From the NCBI GenBank assembly GCA_036365145.1, contig JAEOAD010000055.1, positions 1,736,001 to 1,800,000 on the forward strand: 64,000 bases of DNA. Reading direction: 5' to 3'. This DNA is from Orientallactaga sibirica (lineage: Eukaryota > Chordata > Mammalia > Rodentia > Dipodidae). How positions within the stretch are numbered: the stretch's first letter is position 1; every line of letters begins with the position of its first letter. Below are positions 32,482-42,965 of this stretch, piece after piece. The notes beneath the pieces are model-generated. The model was not told the DNA's origin. It did not search any database and saw only the letters and a program-made list of their open reading frames with translations. The position numbers and the translations under genes are program-made.

Positions 32482-32702
32482 TTTTTAAATATATAATTTA
32501 TTTATTTATTTATTTATTTATTTGAGAGAGAGAAAGAGAGAAAGAGAGTGAATAGGCCCTCCAGGGCTTCCAGGCGCAGCAAATGAACTCCAGATGCATG
32601 CGCCCCTTGTGCATTTGGCTTATGTGGGTCCTGGAGAGTTGAACCTGGATCCTTTGGCTTTGTAGGCAAATGCCTTAACCGCTAAGCCATCTCTCCAGCC
32701 CC
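32482..32702 (-). repeat. DIP SINE inside the old L1
   Basis: It starts with six TTTA units and ends ccatctctccagcccc. The words ccatg(c/t)tgt/ccatgtgt flank it. Confidence 0.87.
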
Positions 32703-33112
32703 CATGCTGTTTTTATTACCTGGGGATCTACAGTACAACCTGAGATCAGGTATGGTGACACCTCGCATTACTGTTTGTTTGCAGGATTGCTTTGGCTATC
32801 CAGGGTCTTTTTGTGCTTCCATATGAGTTTTAAGATTGCTTTCTATTTCTGTGAAAAATGACACTGCAATCTGATTGGGATTGCACTGCTTTCGGTAGTA
32901 TGGTCATTTGAATTCAACTACCATCTCCTTTTGTGGTTCCACTTCCTGACTTAGATCCCTTCCCTCCACATGCACTGCCCTTATCCTAACCATGCCAACA
33001 TGGACTCTTAACAGAACCATCACAAAAACTTCATAGCTGCGTCTTCTCACTTTCTGGCAGACCCCTCATTCTTTTCATGCCCAGCTGAGCTTTCAAGACA
33101 CCTAGCTTGGGC

Positions 33113-33318
33113 TGGAGAGATGGCTTAGTGGTTAAGGTATTTGCCTATGAAGCCAAAGGACCCAGGTTCAATTCCCCAGGACCAATGTAAGCCAGATGCA
33201 CAAGGGGCACATGCATCTGGAGTTCATCCACAGTGGCTAGAGGCCCTGGCATGCCTATTCTCTCTCTGTCTCTCTTTTCTCTCTCTGCTTGTAAATAAAT
33301 AAATTTTATATATAAAAA
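33113..33318 (+). repeat. DIP SINE
   Basis: It is flanked by gacacctagc(t/c)t on both sides (33097 and 33320), a target duplication. Confidence 0.87.
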
Positions 33319-34062
33319 AGACACCTAGCCTAATCATTCTCTTTTATGTCATTTTGATTAGCTTGACCCTCCAGTATCTCAACCCTTGGTGAACCCAACA
33401 ATGTACCTTTTCCAAACCTACACCAAAATAGTTAAATACTGCTAGCACAAATTTCATATTCATAAACTGAATAACTTCACTATCAACAGACATTAAATGC
33501 CATCAGGCAATCCCAAATGGTCATCCACAAAACTTAATTTTTACTCTCCAATACCATGTAATACCTTCTCTCCTTATTTCTCTCTTTTTCTTTCACCTAA
33601 TAATATCACTGAGACATAGAAGTTGTCTGATGGGAACATGCTAATTTTCCCACACCAACTCGAAAACCAACTGGATTCCATACCTATCTCTTCCTTCTTT
33701 CAGGTGACAATAGTGAGGAAGTGTTATTTTCTCAATGGCCAGTCTCTCCACTTCTTTTCTAGTCTTCAGCTCAAGAACTTCAGACTTCAGTGGCCTGCTC
33801 TCTTCTGAGTCCTTCCTGTTAATATCTACTCTCAGCTTCTCTGGCCTCTTCCATTGCAACTTTTTACATTCTTACTTATTTACTAACCATTCCCTATAAT
33901 AAGCAACATTTATTATAAAAATTTTTATAACATTTTTTGATAGGCATGTCAGGTGAATACCTATTGCTCTGAGAGTTATTCACATGTCACTCTGGTTTCT
34001 TTATTCGAGTCACCATATTATTTCATATAAAAAACACTTTGGTATTTTTTCCATTTGGATAC

Positions 34063-34256
34063 CTGTAAAAACAGATCTTTTTCAGATCTTCCATGTATCT
34101 CTTGCAAATTTCCTGCAGAGGATCTTTCTTCAGGGGGCTGGTATCCACTAAATTATCATTCCAGGAACCATTCCAGGGTTCCACACACTCCTCTATACAT
34201 TTCAGAATTTCTTTATCATGAGGAGATGTGATTTGAGCACCCGTTTCCCAATAAAC
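34063..34256 (-). CDS. PGM2L1: PGM2L1 exon 6 (codons 186-250)
   Basis: It is 194 nt, from VYWETGAQITSPHDKEI to MEDLKKICFYR (the last codon split AG|G). The donor is AG|GTATCC and the acceptor is TCACTAG. It contains VEPWNGSWNDN. An H3.3 processed pseudogene lies about 120 bp from its 5' side. Confidence 0.96.
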
Positions 34257-34389
34257 CTAGTGACAGAAAAACATAGCTACAGTTACTTAAATGCTCATCA
34301 AAGCCTTTCTTAGCTATAGTCAAAGTATCTGGCTTCATGTAAAAGCATATCAAATTAATTACCAAGGTAAAAATATCAACATGAGCAGC

Positions 34390-35540
34390 CGTCACTACCA
34401 TTTTCTAACGCCAGCGCCGTCTCTAGCTTGCCGAGCTCCAGCCCTAGGAGAAGGGGGTAGGTGAGGAGGTCTCTGCACCATGGCTCGTACAAAGCAGACT
34501 GCCCACAAATCCACTGGTGGTAAAGCACCATGAAACAAGCTACAAAAGCAGCTCGCAAGAGTGTGCCCTCTATGGAAGGGTGAAGAAACCTCATCATTAC
34601 AGGCTTGGTACTGTGGCACTCTGAGAAATTAGAACTGAACTTCTGATTCACAAACTGCCCTTCCAGCATCTGGTGCAAGAAATTGCTCAGGCCTTCAAAA
34701 CAGATCTGTGATTTCAAAGTGCAGCTACTGGTGCTTTGAAGGAGGCAAGTGAGGCCTATCTAGTTGGCCCTTTTGAAGATACCAACCTGTATGCTATCCA
34801 TGCCAAATGTGTCATAATTATGTCAAAAGATATCCAGCTAGCATGCACATATATGGAGAGCGTGTTTGAGCCCACTATGATAGGAAACATTTCATTCTCA
34901 AAAATTTTTTTTTCTCTTCCTGTTATCAGTAGTTCTGAATGATAGATATTTTTCCCCCATGGGGTCAGAAGGTACTTAAGCATATGACTGTGAGTGGAAA
35001 ACCAGGGGACAGAAATCAGGTATTGGCAGTTTTTCCGTTTTCATTCGTGTGTGGAATTTTAATATAAATGTGGGAATGTAAAGCATTAACGCAAGTCAAA
35101 ATGTTTCAGTGAACAAGTTCCAACACTTCAGCTTTAAAACAGTTATAAATAAACTTGTTAAATTTTTCTAGACAGTTCTAGCATTTGGATTTTTTAAAAA
35201 GTAAATTTCTTATTGACGGCAACTAAATGGTGTTTGTAGCATTTTTATCATACAGTAGATTCTATCCATTCACTATGCTTTTCTAACTGAGTTATCCTAC
35301 ACATAAGTACATTTTTAATGTTGTCTGTCTTCTGTGTTATTCCTGTAAATTTGCTATTAAAATACACTAAACTAGAAGCCAGGTGTGGTGGTACACGCCT
35401 TTAATCCCAGCACTCAGGAAGCAGAGGTAGGAGGATCACCATTAGTTCGAGGCCACCCTGAGACTACATAGTGAATACCAGGTCAGCCTGGGCTAGAGCG
35501 AGACACTACCTTGAAAAAATACACTAAACTATAAAAAAGA
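34390..35540 (+). pseudogene. Histone H3.3 processed pseudogene with 3' UTR
   Basis: ATG at 34480 gives ARTKQTA(H)KSTGGKAP, then a stop in place of Arg17. H3 sequence continues in pieces: TKAARKS(V)PS, then a LPF..LVQEIAQ-like block, then [18 protein letters not shown] and [16 protein letters not shown], with a TGA at 34867-34869. There is no intron, several frameshifts and stops, and a long A+T-rich 3' UTR (34870-35375). AP(S)..SAP-region and AAIGAL-type residues favour H3.3 over replication-dependent H3. It lies antisense in PGM2L1 intron 5. A B1 at 35377-35516 was inserted later near its 3' end. Confidence 0.85.
35377..35521 (+). repeat. B1 SINE inserted in the H3.3 pseudogene 3' end
   Basis: It is flanked by aatacactaaacta at 35361-35374 and 35519-35532, a clear target duplication. 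Confidence 0.9.
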
Positions 35541-35693
35541 GACACATTAATAGCAAAATATATTTATGAGAATGATTTTCCAGAGACTCATCAATAAAAT
35601 AATCACATATCATTTCCTTTTCTAGAACCGACTTTAGTTACAAGTCAATATAAACAGGTATCATGGCCACCTTATAATATGCATATACTATAT

Positions 35694-35934
35694 TTTTTGT
35701 TTTATTTTATTTTTATTTATTTATTTGAGAGCAACAAACAGAGAAAGAGGCATGGAGAGAGAGAGAGGGAGAGATAATGAGTGCACCAGGGCCTCCACCC
35801 ACTGCAAATGAACTCCAGATACATGCGCCACCTTGTGCATCTGCTTTACATGGGTACTGGAGAATCGAGCCTCGAAACGGGGTCTTTAGGCTTCACAGGA
35901 GCGTGCTTAACCACTAAACCATCTCTTCAGCCCT
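35694..35934 (-). repeat. DIP SINE
   Basis: It carries the extended B-box variant (gaatcgagcctcgaaacggg) in reverse. Confidence 0.85.
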
Positions 35935-36027
35935 ATGCATATACTATAGCATCCCATCATACTCTTAGATTTATAACTACATACACAGATAAGAACTCAT
36001 GAAACAGCCCATTAAAAATGTATACTA

Positions 36028-36308
36028 GGGCTGGAGAGATGGCTTAGCGGTTAAGGTGCCTACCTCCTAAGCCTAAGAACGCTGGTTCCAATCTCCAGCA
36101 GTTCCAATATCCAGGTCCCACATTTAGCCAGACGCAAAGTGACGCAAGGGCACAATGCCGCAATTGCCCACAAGGGGGCACACGCATCTGGATTTCGTTC
36201 ACAGCAGCTGAGAGACTGCTGCTGTGCCCATTCTCTGTCTCCCTCTCCCTCTCTGTCTGTCTCTCTCTCTGTCTCTCTCCAAAAATAAATAAAAAATTTT
36301 TAAAAAAT
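36028..36308 (+). repeat. DIP SINE, long subfamily with duplicated B-box segment
   Basis: ggttccaatctccagc is followed by agttccaatatccagg, the same internal duplication as at 10547-10830. Confidence 0.87.
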
Positions 36309-36383
36309 GTATACTATTAAACTTAGCATTAGAAAGTTCTGTTATGTGACAAAGAAATGTTTTCTTTTTCCTTTTTTCTTTTT

Positions 36384-36530
36384 TTGTTTTTTTGAGATAG
36401 GGTCTCACTTTAGCCAAGGCTGACCTGGAATTCACTCTGTAGTCTCAGGGTGGCCTCGAACTCACAGTAATCCTCCTACCTCTGCCTCCCAAGTGCTAGG
36501 ATTAAAGGCATGTGCCACCACGCCGGGCTG
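36384..36530 (-). repeat. B1 SINE
   Basis: It runs from gagatagggtctcacttta to ccaccacgccgggc. Confidence 0.86.
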
Positions 36531-36714
36531 AAATCATTTTTTCATTGTACATTAAAGTAGAATTTTTATAACACCAAATAAAATATGTATCAGGAAAGAC
36601 ATGTTAATTATCCATATACATTTCAGTAAATTTTCAGTTTATCAAGTAGTTTAATAAATAAGGTACCAGGAAATCACCAAATAAAGCAAAACAAACACAA
36701 AAAATAATTCTTTT

Positions 36715-36938
36715 TTTTTTAAATATATTTTTTAATTTATCTGAGAGAGATAAAGAGGCAGACAGAAAGAGAGAGAGAGAGAGAGAGAAGGGCATGCCAG
36801 GGCTGCCAGCACTGTAAACAAACTCCAGACACATGCACCACCTTGTGCACCTGGCTTACTTGGGTCCTGGGGAATAGAACCTGGGTCTTTTGACTTTGCA
36901 GGCAAGCACCTTAACTGTTAAGCCATCTCTCCAGCCCA
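36715..36938 (-). repeat. DIP SINE
   Basis: The head ends agccatctctccagccc. A target-like aaataattct/aaagtaattct pair flanks it. Confidence 0.86.
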
Positions 36939-36983
36939 CAAAAAGTAATTCTAATAGTTCACAGGATTTCAGAGTTAGAAGAG

Positions 36984-37150
36984 GCCGGGCGTGGTAGCAC
37001 ACGCCTTTAATCCCAGCACTAGGAAGGCAGAGGTAGGAGGATCGCTGTGAGTTCAAGGCCAGTCTGAACTGAAACTACATAGTGAATTCTAGGTCAGCCT
37101 GAGCTACAGTGAGATCCTACCTTGAAAAACCAAAACAAAAAAAAAACCCC
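36984..37150 (+). repeat. B1 SINE
   Basis: It starts gccgggcgtggtagcacacg, near consensus. There is a small insertion (actgaa) in the middle. Confidence 0.87.
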
Positions 37151-37324
37151 AAAGTTAGAAGAGACTTTGCTTAAACAATATTTATACTGACTTTTACCAT
37201 GTATATGACATGCAACCTTTCATTATGTCTCAAAGGAAGGAGAGCAAAGTACATCTGAGTATATACAACATATTAAGATCTGTGCTAAGCAATATGATAA
37301 CCTAGTCGATTTTAAAATTCTTTC

Positions 37325-37498
37325 TCTTGGAGGACTGGGAAGATTACTCCCTTGGTAAAGTGCTTGCTAGTCAAGCATGAAAACCTGAGTTTGAATCCCA
37401 GCACCCATGTAAAAGCTGGGCATGGTGGTGCATTGGGGAGCTGAGACAGAGAATTTCCTGGTTCAGTGAGAAGCCCCATCTCAAAAATAAAGTGGGAA
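37325..37498 (+). repeat. B4-like SINE (tRNA head fused to B1 tail)
   Basis: A tRNA-like head (gactgggaagattactccc ... gagtttgaatcccagcaccc) runs straight into a B1-like agctgggcatggtggtgca. Confidence 0.65.
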
Positions 37499-37618
37499 GT
37501 AAGTGGGACAGACACTAAACATTGGCCTTTGGCCTCCAAACACAGACATACACGCACATACACAGGTACCTATACACATATGCACACAAACCATATATAA
37601 TACATGCAAAAAAATCTG

Positions 37619-37770
37619 CCAGGAATGGTGGTACACACCTTTAATCCCAGCACTCAGGAGGCAGAGGCAGAAGGATTGCTGCAAGTTCAAAGCCACCCTG
37701 AGACTACATAGTGAATTCCAGGTCAGCCTGGGCTAGAGCGAGACACTACCTCAAAAAAAAAAAAAATCTT
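37619..37770 (+). repeat. B1 SINE
   Basis: It runs from gccaggaatggtggtacac to cactacctcaaaaaaa. A CA-rich stretch (37540-37600) precedes it. Confidence 0.86.
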
Positions 37771-37776
37771 CCTCTT

Positions 37777-37848
37777 GGGGCAAGGAATGCAGCTCAATGG
37801 TAAGCACTCCTCCAACATGTGGAAGCCCTGGGTGCTAAAAAAAAAAAG
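37777..37848 (+). repeat. ID-like SINE
   Basis: It reads ggggcaaggaatgcagctca ... gccctgggtgctaaaaaaaa. Confidence 0.6.
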
Positions 37849-37999
37849 CCCATCAAAAGCCTTCCTCTTATTAATCACTATGTCTAAAAATAAATATAAA
37901 AATTCTTGCTATGTTAACCCTAAAAATGCTAGATAAAATGGAATAAAATATTATCTTAAATACATAGCTCAGTTCACAAGAGTGGAAAAGAAGAAATCC

Positions 38000-38220
38000 T
38001 TGGGCTGAAGAGATGGCTTAGTGGTTAAGGTGCTTGCCTGTGAAACCTAAAAACCCAAGTTTGACTCTCCAGATCCCATGTAAGCCAGACACATAAAAGG
38101 TGAGGCAAGTGCAAAGTCTCGCTTGCCCACTAGGTGGCACAAGCATCAGAGCTCAATTGCAGTGGCTGAGGCCCTGGCATGCCAATTCTCAATCTCTATG
38201 AAAAACTTTTTTTAAAAAGA
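38000..38220 (+). repeat. DIP SINE, diverged
   Basis: It reads gggctgaagagatggctta ... cttgcccactaggtggcac. Confidence 0.8.
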
Positions 38221-38257
38221 AGAAAACCAGGTAGTGGGGGGAAAATCCCAAAGGTTC

Positions 38258-38398
38258 AAAGCCAGTGGTGCACACTTTTAGTCCCAGCACTCAGGAGGCT
38301 GAGATAGGAGGATGACCATGAGTTCCAGGCTAGCCTGTGAGTTCCAGGTCAGCCTTAGCTAAAGAAAGATCCTATCTCAGAAACAATAAATAAATAAA
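38258..38398 (+). repeat. B1 SINE, diverged
   Basis: It reads gccagtggtgcacacttttag ... atcctatctcagaaac. Confidence 0.72.
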
Positions 38399-38619
38399 AT
38401 TGGAGTGATAAGCCTTTAGACTAATAATAATAATGGTTGCCTCAGGTTTTAGAATTGCCCATCTCTCTGGTTCTTGGGTTGTAATGCTCCAGTTCAAGGG
38501 AGGATGTTGGAACTGAGGATTCTTACTAAAAATGAGATTCTGTGTTGTGTGTGTGATGTGTGTTCATGTGTGTGGGTGCGTTTGGTCAGAGGGCAACCTT
38601 TAGTTATCCTCATATTCTA

Positions 38620-38862
38620 CCTCCTTTGAGACAGGGTCTCACATTTTTCATTGCTGTTTTTGTGCCAGGCTAGATGGCCTGGGAGCTTTGGGTGGATGCT
38701 CCTGCCTCTGCCTCCCTTCTCACCAGTAGATATGGCTGGGATTTACAAACACCTGCCAGACCACAGTGACTGGCTTTTTATGTGGGTGCTGTGGTTCCAA
38801 ATTTGGGTACTCATGCTTACTTGGCATAGTCCGCTGAGCTATTTCCCCAGTCTCTTCCCCCA
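38620..38862 (-). repeat. B4/RSINE-like element
   Basis: A reversed B1-like part (gagacagggtctcac) is followed by a reversed tRNA-like head (gtgggtgctgtggttcca ... gctgagctatttccccagt). Confidence 0.55.
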
Positions 38863-39263
38863 AACAAGATTCTTGAAGCATTTAACACTCAGTAAAAACA
38901 CAGAACAGAACAGAACAGAAACTGTTTAGTTTGCTATTACAGAGAGATGATGAAGCAGTCTGTTTTCTTAGGGGGTTGAGATTCTGGGAAATTAGAAAAC
39001 ATTCAAATCCAAGATCTGCAATGAACTATTTTATTATAAAAATAAATAATTCAACACAGAGACTGCTTTGAGTCAGCAAAACCCTTCAGGTTCTGGCAAA
39101 TATTAAGCAAATCATTTTAAATACACTATAGATGATATCATAATATTTTTAATATATTGGTGTTAATTTTGATTTAAAACGTCCCCTTCATATGCTTATG
39201 CGTTTGTATACTTGGTCTCCCAGCTGTTGAAGCATTTTTGGGAGGTTGTCTAAGCTTTTTTTT

Positions 39264-39412
39264 TCCTTGGTTTTTTGAGGTAGGGTCTTACTCTAGCCCA
39301 GGCTGACCTGGAATTCACTGTGTAGTCTCAGAGTGGCCTTGAACTCGTGGCAATCCTCCTATCTCTGCCTCCCGAGTGCTAGAATTAAAGGCATGCACCA
39401 CCATGCCCAGCC
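39264..39412 (-). repeat. B1 SINE
   Basis: It runs from ttgaggtagggtcttactcta to ccaccatgcccagc. Confidence 0.86.
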
Positions 39413-39540
39413 TTTGTATAAACTTTTGAACCTAAATCCTAGCTGGCAAACATAGGACCATAGGCTTGAAGGTTCAAGGCCAGCTAGCTTTTGGGCAAGC
39501 TCTCTCTGCTCAGATTTGCAGAGATCTAAGAAGCCACACT

Positions 39541-39700
39541 GCAAGCTCCTGCCTCCATGGACCTAGCCGCTTCGGCTACCGTGCTTTCTCCACTATAGTG
39601 GAACGCATCCCTAAACTGTACGCCTCCACTTCCTGAAGTTGTTTCTGTCAGCTATTTTGGTCACAGAGATGATAAATGGACCTACTAGAGATACACATTC
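39541..39700 (+). repeat. Fragment of an LTR-like rodent repeat
   Basis: The end aagttgtttctgtcagctat ... ggtcacagagatgataaa parallels the end of the element at 52645-52960. Confidence 0.45.
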
Positions 39701-39803
39701 TGTGAGGGCTGGCCTCAATGCCTGGCTGTGCTCCCTGTATAGAAAATAGACTTGGTACATAGCATTCAGGTAAATAAGTCGAGGTCAGGAGTTCCAGGCT
39801 CAC

Positions 39804-39887
39804 CTTGTATCCGTTGTCCTCCTTGCGGTTATGAGACGCAGTAATCATCACCCCTGCAACTGCTTTGAGTTCTTGGACTGCGTATGG
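39804..39887 (-). CDS. PGM2L1: PGM2L1 exon 5 (codons 158-185), active-site serine
   Basis: It is 84 nt, 28 whole codons. It encodes PYAVQELKAVAG then VMITASHNRKEDNGYK. The serine of TASHN (position 175 by exon counting) is the residue that is phosphorylated during catalysis in this family. The acceptor is TTTTTCAG and the donor is AAG|GTGAGC. Confidence 0.97.
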
Positions 39888-40175
39888 CTGAAAAATAACA
39901 TCATCAACATTCCACTTTGCTGGTTAGCTGCTCATACATGTGACATGAGCACAAGCTGGTCAAATAACTGAAAACATTAATTGTATACATAATCTAAGAC
40001 CTCATCAACTTCAGTTAGGTGGGGTCCATTTCTAAAATATACAGTTCAACAATCTTGACTGGCCTTTTTCCCCAATCTCCTCTGGCTTCTTATACTTTGT
40101 CCACAGAACACTGTGCCAAACACTTTATGGGAACCTAGAGATATGAATGACAAATACAACTGTAAAATGTTGTAG

Positions 40176-40675
40176 TTGTGAGCCAGCTGTGGTGGCTCAT
40201 GCCTGTAAAATCCCTTGGGAGGCTATTGCAGTCAGCTTCGTGTTGCTGCACAAACACCCCACCAAAAGCAGCGTATAGGAGGAATGGGGTTTGTTTCAGG
40301 CTTACAGAGTCTAGGAGAACATCATCAGTTGTGTAAGAAGCTGGTTAACGTCCATAAATCCAAGCAGAGAGACACCATTAACAGCCAGCACCATAAAACA
40401 GCCAGAGCTCCAACTGCTGTCCACACACCTTAGGGCTAGATATGCCCCAAACATAACTTGCGGCTGGACTACAAGATCTGCCCGCAGTGATGCCTCTTCC
40501 CTAGTAAGGCTCCACCCACTGGAGACTCAAGATTCAAGTCTGTCTATGGGGCCACACATTTAAACCACTACAGAGGCTGAAGCAAGAAGATCACCAAGAG
40601 TTCAAGACTAGCCTGGTCTACACAGTGAATTAAAGATATTCTATGCTACAGAGTGAGACTCTGTCTCAAAAAAGC
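40176..40675 (+). repeat. B1 SINE split by a solo LTR
   Basis: The B1 5' part is 40176-40223 (agctgtggtggctcatgc) and the 3' part is 40573-40675 (gaggctgaagcaagaaga on). The LTR sits between them. Confidence 0.75.
40224..40572 (-). mobile_element. ERVL-MaLR solo LTR, 349 bp, inserted into a B1
   Basis: On the minus strand it starts TGTAGTGGTTTAAATGTG and ends GCTGACTGCAATA, matching the layout of the 350 bp LTRs at 57330 and 58841. The flanks gaggc (40219-40223) and gaggc (40573-40577) are a 5 bp duplication of B1 sequence. Confidence 0.8.
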
Positions 40676-40683
40676 ACAAAAAG

Positions 40684-40850
40684 ATGCTGGGCATTGTGGC
40701 ACATGCCTTTAATCCCAGCACTCAGGAGGCAGAGGTAGGAGGGCCACTGTGAGTTCGAGGCCATCCTGAGACTACATAGTGAGTTCCAGGTCAGCCTGGG
40801 CTACAGTGAGACCCTACCTCGAAAAACTAAAAAAAAAAAAAAAAAAAGAA
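40684..40850 (+). repeat. B1 SINE with ~20 A tail
   Basis: It runs from gctgggcattgtggcacatg to ccctacctcgaaaaac. Confidence 0.87.
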
Positions 40851-41039
40851 AAATGTAGTTAGAATTTGAAGTAACTTTAGAAATCATCTCATCCCAGCAC
40901 ACTGGGATTGATGGCAGTTAGCACTGGCAACTCAATGACAGAATCTTATAGAAATGGTCTAGATTTGTGGATCCTTCCTGGTTTCTGTTATCTACTGATG
41001 ATAATTTATTTTATTTTTAACAATTCCTTCAACCTTTTA

Positions 41040-41188
41040 AAAAATATTTATTTACCAGTTCCTCTTGCAACTGCAAATGAATGCCAGGTGCTTGTGCCAC
41101 TTTTTGTATCTGGCTTACGTGAGTGGTTTGCAACTTGAACCTGGACTGGCAGTCTTTGCAAGCAAGCACCTTTAACTACTGAGCACTG
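41040..41188 (-). repeat. DIP SINE remnant
   Basis: It is diverged (ttgcaactgcaaatgaatgc ... ctttaactactgagcac) with no GA stretch. Confidence 0.7.
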
Positions 41189-41699
41189 AGTTACTTAATA
41201 AATTTCTAAAAAAAAAAATCACTAGTCAATAAATACATCTATAAATTTGCCTATAAAACTGTCCGGTTTTTATATTTTAAATTTGAGGATACTTTTAAAA
41301 AATATTAATTCAATTTATTTAATAATTCTGACTCTATTTAGGTTTTTAAAATTTCTTATTATTTTTGATGCATCAATTGTTAGGCTAGGAAATTGCCCAG
41401 TTCATTTAAGTTTGCATACTTATTTACACTATATTGTTGAGAACATTATCATTCACTCAATCTCTACTATATTTTATTACGCCCTATTTCATTTATTTGT
41501 CTGGTTTCCTTCACACCCTCCAGAGTTCGTCTATTTCGATTAGGTCTCTCCAAAGGTCCAACTTTTACTTTTGTTACTATCTTTCTTAAGTTTATGTACT
41601 TGTTTTTTCTCATAATTTTATTATTTCATTCCTTTTGCTTAATTTAGATTTATTCCTCTTTGCACATTGTTAAAGGCTGAGCTCATTGTTTTAAAAGCT

Positions 41700-41775
41700 T
41701 TTCCCCAGTGGGAGAGGGGAGGGAATTATCATGGCTTATTGTCAACAATTATGGAAGTTGTCAATAAAAAAATGT
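41700..41775 (+). mobile_element. L1 3'-terminal fragment
   Basis: It reads gtgggagaggggagggaatt ... ttgtcaataaaaaaatg, the same terminus as at 47245-47320. Confidence 0.75.
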
Positions 41776-41886
41776 TTAGGACTGGAAAGAAATCTTTTCC
41801 CCTAATATACTCATTAAATTTACAAATATTCTTTAAGTAGTCCTATCTCATAATGTTTGCTGTTTATTGTTTTCATTACCATTCAG

Positions 41887-42010
41887 GTTTTTTTTTTTTT
41901 TTTTTTTTCGAGGTAGGATCTCACTCTAGCTCAGGATGAACTGGAATTCACTCTGTATTCTCAGGGTGGCCTTGAACTCACGGTGATCCTCCTGCCTCTG
42001 CCTCCCATTC
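41887..42010 (-). repeat. B1 SINE, truncated at 5' end
   Basis: A 22-T run (reversed tail) and cgaggtaggatctcactcta are present; it stops at cctctgcctccca, so the B1 head is absent. Confidence 0.82.
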
Positions 42011-42388
42011 AGTTTTAACACATCTACTCCTTGCTTTGCCCAATCCCAATCTATACAAATTTCTAATACCACATTTTTGTCAAATAGCATCAAGCCACCT
42101 AAAAACATGTTCAAATTTTAGTTACATAGTACATAACTATAACTCTAACATGGTACAGCAACTTGATTAAGCACAAATGTGGTTGCTAGGCCTTCAGGCC
42201 AATCACTATTTATAACAATAGCTCCATCATGGTCAGTGACCAATCACATTAGTCTTTTGACTAACCTGTCACTGTGTATCTGTTTGTTAGCTCTCAGACA
42301 GCTAAGCACATAGCAATGTTATTTTCTTGTCTCCCAGTGATAAACTCATGCTACAGTTTATAACAATGGATAATCAAACGTGGGAACT

Positions 42389-42560
42389 GGCCAGGCATGG
42401 TGGCGCATGCCTTTAATCCCAGCACTCAGGAGGCAGAGGTAGGAGGATCACCGTGAGTTTGAGGCCATGCTGTGACTATGTAGTGAATTCCAGGTCAGCC
42501 TGGACTAGAGAGAGACCCTACCTCGAAAAACCAAAAAACAAACAAACAAACAAAAACCCC
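42389..42560 (+). repeat. B1 SINE
   Basis: It runs from gccaggcatggtggcgcatg to cctacctcgaaaaacc, with a (CAAA)n tail. Confidence 0.88.
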
Positions 42561-42639
42561 TGATAATATTGGAAAGGAAATATGAATCAAAAATAAATGG
42601 ATTTATAAAAATAGCTGGTATATGTCAATATTTTCACCC

Positions 42640-42965
42640 TTCAAGAGACTGTAAATATGCAACAGAGGAGCTCAGTGAAACGGACATTCAGATGAAATGA
42701 GGAATGGGGTTGTGATGAAAATGTCCCAGCGGATGTGACATCAGCAAAAACTTCACATTAAAAGAACTCCCAGCAACATTTCATTACATTGAAAGTAACA
42801 AATTTTTAAATGTAGAGCAAGCTGATCCACACTTACAAAGTATGTAACAATTTGTGGAGGCCTGGAAGAGGTGTTCATTTATATTGTAAATTACATGGCA
42901 AAGTCAAGAACTGTTCATAATATTCGTAAGACTTTTTCTTTTACAGAGAAAGAAAACACTTTAGA
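42640..42965 (+). mobile_element. Fossil Tigger/pogo transposase C-terminus
   Basis: Conceptual translation across frames gives VPADVTSAKT, then FTLKELPATFHYIES, then QADPH and finally a TFFFTEKK-like end. This resembles the C-terminal tail of Tigger transposases (TSAK..FTLKEL..IF.DIE..K..EADPN ... KFFTKK, from memory). It has several stops and frameshifts and is long dead. Confidence 0.5.

Larger units (their letters stand above)
32119..32925 (-). mobile_element. Old L1 ORF2 fragment, interrupted by SINEs
   Basis: The minus strand carries ORF2-like sequence (aggaccct...cccagataataaaaacagcatg-type landmarks, and agcaatcctgcaaacaaac). It is split by a B1 (32251-32404) and a DIP (32482-32702). 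It continues, in consensus order, from the point where the plus-strand fragment at 31980-32118 ends. Confidence 0.65.
31897..34062 (-). other. PGM2L1: PGM2L1 intron 6
   Basis: It holds old L1 pieces in both orientations, a B1, two DIPs and unique sequence at 33320-34060. The 33623-33859 frames on both strands show no known domain. Confidence 0.85.
34257..39803 (-). other. PGM2L1: PGM2L1 intron 5
   Basis: It contains the H3.3 pseudogene, many SINEs and B4-like elements. Stretches with nothing recognised: 35535-35690, 37150-37320, 38400-38620, 38870-39260 and 39415-39540. Confidence 0.85.

Noticed and set aside
34376..34717. 113 aa minus-strand frame opposite the H3 region
   Set aside because: It is an antisense shadow of the H3.3 pseudogene, with no recognisable domain.
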